NCBI GenBank assembly: GCA_002727895.1
Contig: PBUO01000088.1
Location: forward strand, 5,196 to 14,406
DNA: 9,211 nt
DNA from: Acidimicrobiaceae bacterium
GTDB taxonomy: Bacteria; Actinomycetota; Acidimicrobiia; Acidimicrobiales; MedAcidi-G1
Reading direction: 5' to 3'
Shown: in pieces, positions 7,254 to 9,211 of the stretch
Numbering within the stretch: position 1 is the stretch's first letter
Layout of the letters: each line of letters opens with the position of its first letter
Program-made: the position numbers and the translations under genes
Notes under the pieces: generated by a model
Database searches by the model: none
Seen by the model: only the letters and a program-made list of their open reading frames with translations
What the model was told of the DNA's origin: nothing

Positions 7254-8315
7254 ATGACTGACCTGCTGGCCCTCACCGCCGAACTCGTCGACGTCCCGTC
7301 GGTCAGCTTCGCCGAAGCCGAGTTGGTGGCTCTGCTCGAGACCGAGTTGCGCGCCGTGCCGGGGCTGGCCGTCGATCGGATCGGCGACAACCTTGTGGCC
7401 CGGACCGATCTGGGGCGGGAGCACCGCCTGGTCCTCGGCGGCCACACCGACACCGTCCCCGGCGACACCTCGGGCTCCCGTCTCGACGGGGACACCCTGT
7501 GGGGCCTCGGGACGGCCGATATGAAGGGCGGCCTGGCGGTGATGCTGGAACTGGCCCGCACAGTGTCCGAGCCGGCGGTCGATGTCACCTGGGTGTTCTA
7601 CGCCCGCGAGGAGGTGGCCATCGTCCACAACGGGCTCCGGGAGCTGTTCGCTGAGGCGCCCGAACTGCTGGTCGGCGACGTGGCCATCCTCGGCGAGCCG
7701 ACCGGGGGCGCACTGGAGGCTGGCTGTCAGGGGACGATGCGCTTCGAGGTCACGATGGCCGGGGCCCGCGCCCACACCGCCCGCCCGTGGATGGGCCGCA
7801 ACGCCGTGCACCGCCTCGGCGGGTTGCTGGCCGCGCTGGAGGGCTACGAGCACCGGGAGCCCGAGGTGGAGGGCTGCCGCTACCGAGAGGCCCTGCAGGC
7901 CGTCCACGTGGAGGGCGGCGTGGCCGGCAACGTGGTGCCCGATAGGGCCATGATGCGGATCAACCACCGGTACGCCCCGGACCGCTCAGGCGCCGAGGCC
8001 GAGGCCCACGTCCGAGAGTTCCTGGCTCCCTTCGTCGATGGGGGCGACACGGTGGAGCTGGTGGACCACTCGCCGGCCGCCATGCCGGGCATGTCGCATC
8101 CATTGCTGCGGACCCTGGCCGAGAGCAACGGGCTGGAGGTCCGGGCCAAGCTGGGGTGGACCGACGTGGCGTTCTTCGCCGAGCACGGCGTACCTGCGGT
8201 GAACCTGGGCCCGGGTGAGGCGACGCTGGCCCACACCGCCGACGAGCGGGTGGAGCGGTCCTCGGTCGAGGGTTGCTACGCGGCGCTCCGCGACCTCCTC
8301 GAGACCGGCATCTGA
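7254..8315 (+). CDS. dapE: Succinyl-diaminopimelate desuccinylase DapE (M20 metallopeptidase)
   Basis: DapE hydrolyses N-succinyl-LL-diaminopimelate to LL-diaminopimelate and succinate, using a two-zinc centre in the cytoplasm. It has 353 residues. Metal and catalytic positions are visible: H64 in LGGHTDTVPGD, D89 in LGTADMKGG, the E119-E120 pair in YAREEVAIVHNGL, E148 in ILGEPTGG and H327 in LAHTADERV. The dimerisation (lid) domain lies between, with GARAHTARPWMGRNAVHR. Spacing and motifs resemble the actinobacterial DapE subgroup rather than ArgE or carboxypeptidase G2. ATG 7254 has AGGAA at 7243-7247 as its ribosome binding site, so unlike dapD it reads as an internal cistron. It converges on lexA with 45 nt between the stops. 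Confidence 0.93.
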   Translation: MTDLLALTAELVDVPSVSFAEAELVALLETELRAVPGLAVDRIGDNLVARTDLGREHRLVLGGHTDTVPGDTSGSRLDGDTLWGLGTADMKGGLAVMLELARTVSEPAVDVTWVFYAREEVAIVHNGLRELFAEAPELLVGDVAILGEPTGGALEAGCQGTMRFEVTMAGARAHTARPWMGRNAVHRLGGLLAALEGYEHREPEVEGCRYREALQAVHVEGGVAGNVVPDRAMMRINHRYAPDRSGAEAEAHVREFLAPFVDGGDTVELVDHSPAAMPGMSHPLLRTLAESNGLEVRAKLGWTDVAFFAEHGVPAVNLGPGEATLAHTADERVERSSVEGCYAALRDLLETGI

Positions 8316-8345
8316 CGGGCCATCCGCGGAACGGCCGGAGGCAAT

Positions 8346-8359
8346 CCCCGGAGCCGGGG
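8346..8359. terminator. Short palindrome between convergent dapE and lexA, possible bidirectional terminator
   Basis: CCCCGGAGCCGGGG at 8346-8359 is self-complementary except for its two central bases. As RNA it would be a 5-bp stem with a GAGC tetraloop on the + strand, and it would fold equally on the - strand just after the lexA stop. It sits between two converging genes, where a shared terminator is expected. No T tract follows on either side, so function is uncertain. Confidence 0.35.
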
Positions 8360-8360
8360 G

Positions 8361-8993
8361 TCAGATCCGTCGGAGGACGGTGACCACCTTGCCGTAGACG
8401 GCGACCTCACTGGCTAGCCGTCGGATGGGCTCGTGGGCGTCGTTGGCCGGGCGCAGGACCACGTGGCTGCCATCCAGGTCGAAGGTCTTGACCGTGCCCT
8501 CGCCGCCGTCGAAGCCGGCCACCACCAGGTCGCCACGCTCGGCGGTCTGCTGGACCCGGGCCACCACGTGGTCGCCGTCGAGGATGCCGGCGTCGACCAT
8601 CGAGTCGCCGCGGACCCGGAGCATGAACAGTTCGCCGTCGCCGGTGAACTCGGCGGGGAGGGGGAGCGACTCCTCCACATTCTCGTGGGCCAGGACGCCC
8701 GTTCCGGCGGCCACATCGCCCACCAGGGGCACGTGGCGCACCGCACCCCGTTCGACCGCAGCACCTGACGATGGATCGAGGCAGACAGTGAGCGCCCGGG
8801 GCTTGCTGGGGTCGCGGCGGATAAAGCCGCGGTCCTGAAGGGTGGCCAGATGGGAGTGGACGGTGGAGGGGGAGGTCAGGCCCACTGCGTCTCCGATCTC
8901 GCGGACGGACGGGGGATAGCCCCGTTCGCGGATCTGCTGGTCGATGAACTCGAGGATCTGCTGTTGCCGCTCGGTGAGGCCGGTCTCGGTCAT
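8361..8993 (-). CDS. lexA: SOS regulon repressor LexA
   Basis: LexA represses DNA-damage genes and cuts itself when stimulated by the RecA-ssDNA filament. It has 210 residues. The N-terminal winged helix-turn-helix runs over roughly residues 6-70, with YPPSVREIGDAVGL and SPSTVHSHLATLQDRGFI. A linker leads to the S24 peptidase domain. The scissile bond is A96-G97 in VAAGTG, the nucleophile is S131 in RGDSMVDAG, and the general base is K169 in GTVKTF. The set is complete, so the protein should be cleavable. ATG 8993 is chosen because MTETGLTERQQQILEFI is the normal N terminus. AAGGA on the - strand (9003-9007) is a reasonable ribosome binding site. An in-frame GTG at 9044 would put the LexA box inside the gene and is unlikely. 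The box at 9024-9039 ends 30 bp upstream, which fits autoregulation. Confidence 0.97.
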   Translation of the reverse strand: MTETGLTERQQQILEFIDQQIRERGYPPSVREIGDAVGLTSPSTVHSHLATLQDRGFIRRDPSKPRALTVCLDPSSGAAVERGAVRHVPLVGDVAAGTGVLAHENVEESLPLPAEFTGDGELFMLRVRGDSMVDAGILDGDHVVARVQQTAERGDLVVAGFDGGEGTVKTFDLDGSHVVLRPANDAHEPIRRLASEVAVYGKVVTVLRRI

Positions 8994-9017
8994 GTGATTG
9001 CGTCCTTGGCTCGTCCC

Positions 9018-9045
9018 TTGACAGCGAACAAGTGTTCGATACACT
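9018..9045 (+). promoter_or_regulatory. SOS-controlled + strand promoter with LexA box in its spacer
   Basis: TTGACA (9018-9023), a 16-bp spacer and TACACT (9040-9045) form a near-consensus sigma-70 type promoter reading right. The spacer, 9024-9039 (GCGAACAAGTGTTCGA), is a LexA box that matches 11 of the 12 fixed positions of the actinobacterial consensus TCGAAC-N4-GTTCGA. LexA bound here would cover both promoter elements. On the other strand the box lies 30 bp upstream of the lexA start, so it should also serve lexA autoregulation. The lexA promoter itself is not obvious to me. TACACT is followed by 7 nt and GTG 9053, the spacing seen before miaB and dapD. Confidence 0.85.
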
Positions 9046-9052
9046 GGAGTTC

Positions 9053-9202
9053 GTGATCGAACGCCTGTACGCCGAATCCATGTTCGTCGAACAGGCGTTC
9101 CATGTCAAGGACCCCCTGGGTGGCCCCGGTGGCCGCCTGGGGGCGACCGGACCGGCCTCGGGCGGGGGCTGTCACACCCGATCATCAGGATGGAGACCAT
9201 GA
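9053..9202 (+). CDS. Possible 49-codon SOS-controlled small ORF or upstream leader ORF
   Basis: A GTG at 9053, 7 nt after the -10 TACACT, opens a frame of 49 codons ending at TGA 9200-9202. The protein begins MIERLYAESMFVEQAFHVKD and then becomes glycine-, arginine- and proline-rich. I recognise no family. In favour: the leaderless-promoter spacing matches two sure genes here, the first 20 or so codons have normal GC-rich third positions, and the stop overlaps the next ATG (ATGA at 9199-9202), which suggests translational coupling. Against: the last codons (CGA TCA TCA GGA TGG AGA CCA) are unlike those of the neighbours, and the first part overlaps a palindrome that constrains the sequence for other reasons. 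It may be only the 5' untranslated region of the next gene. Confidence 0.3.
   Translation: MIERLYAESMFVEQAFHVKDPLGGPGGRLGATGPASGGGCHTRSSGWRP
9056..9103. repeat. 48-bp interrupted palindrome made of three tiled LexA-box-like sites
   Basis: The dyad is centred between 9079 and 9080, and 18 of 24 base pairs are symmetric. The outer arms GAACGCCTGT (9059-9068) and ACAGGCGTTC (9091-9100) are perfect, and inner CGAA (9073-9076) pairs with TTCG (9083-9086). Against TCGAAC-N4-GTTCGA, 9057-9072 matches 10 of 12 positions, 9072-9087 matches 9 and 9087-9102 matches 11. The three sites join end to end at 15-bp steps. As RNA the same bases would fold into a long hairpin with a 6-nt loop, right at the start of the transcript from the SOS promoter. 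Geometry is seen directly; LexA binding to these extra sites is inferred. Confidence 0.65.
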
Positions 9203-9211
9203 CCGCACAGC
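9199..9211 (+). CDS. Start of an unidentified gene (cut by the window edge)
   Basis: ATG at 9199 is preceded by GGATGGAG (9188-9195), a good ribosome binding site 3 nt away at its nearest edge, and opens as MTAQ before the window ends. It would be the main gene of the SOS-controlled unit divergent from lexA. Four residues do not allow identification. In other actinobacteria this position is held by an SOS cell-division suppressor (the divS/Rv2719c type) or by nrdR-nrdJ, but MTAQ does not look like an NrdR start. Any assignment would be a guess. Confidence 0.45.

Noticed and set aside
8991..9044. Extended lexA start at the in-frame GTG 9044
   Set aside because: It would place the LexA box inside the gene and add 17 residues with no counterpart in LexA. 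ATG 8993 gives the normal N terminus and has AAGGA upstream.
9059..9100. Terminal inverted repeat or transposon remnant
   Set aside because: No transposase, target-site duplication or second copy is visible. The dyad is explained better by tiled LexA-type sites next to an SOS promoter.
9104..9198. Riboswitch, such as a cobalamin element, ahead of the ATG at 9199
   Set aside because: The stretch is GC-rich with short G and C runs that could pair, but I see no conserved riboswitch core. The divergent nrdRJ precedent was the only reason to look.
1..9211. tRNA or rRNA genes, CRISPR arrays, insertion sequences
   Set aside because: Genes fill nearly all of the window, and the gaps (the longest are 99 nt at 427-525 and the region right of lexA) show no such structure.

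Overview
The window is about 9.2 kb of very GC-rich, densely coding chromosomal DNA. Coding regions use G or C at most third codon positions, every complete gene ends in TGA, and GTG starts are common. Gene content and order (recA, miaB, miaA, dapF, hflX, dap genes, lexA) point to an actinobacterium. The miaB insertion, the E. coli-type DapD and the leaderless-looking promoters make me think of a deep lineage such as class Acidimicrobiia rather than Streptomyces or Mycobacterium. That placement is inference from memory of the families, not a computed result.

Layout: the 3' end of recA enters at the left edge. A GC-rich hairpin follows, and then a TAGCCT element 7 nt before the miaB GTG start. 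miaB, miaA, dapF, hflX and dapC follow on the + strand with gaps of about 20 nt at most or short overlaps, so they read as one operon. A second TAGCCT element lies 7 nt before the dapD ATG, and dapD and dapE form a likely second unit. lexA lies on the - strand, converging on dapE. To the right of lexA a divergent + strand transcription unit begins and runs off the window.

Function: miaA and miaB make the ms2i6A37 modification of tRNAs reading UNN codons. dapD, dapC, dapE and dapF are four consecutive steps of the succinylase branch of meso-diaminopimelate and lysine synthesis, which feeds peptidoglycan. hflX is a ribosome-associated GTPase. recA and lexA are the activator and repressor of the SOS response and bracket the locus.

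The most interesting stretch is at 9018-9103, the lexA divergent control region. A + strand promoter (TTGACA, 16 bp, TACACT) has a LexA box filling its spacer. It is followed immediately by a 48-bp interrupted palindrome containing three more LexA-box-like sequences laid end to end at 15-bp steps. The palindrome lies inside the start of a possible 49-codon ORF that overlaps the next start codon by ATGA. This looks like an unusually elaborate SOS-controlled switch in front of an unknown gene.
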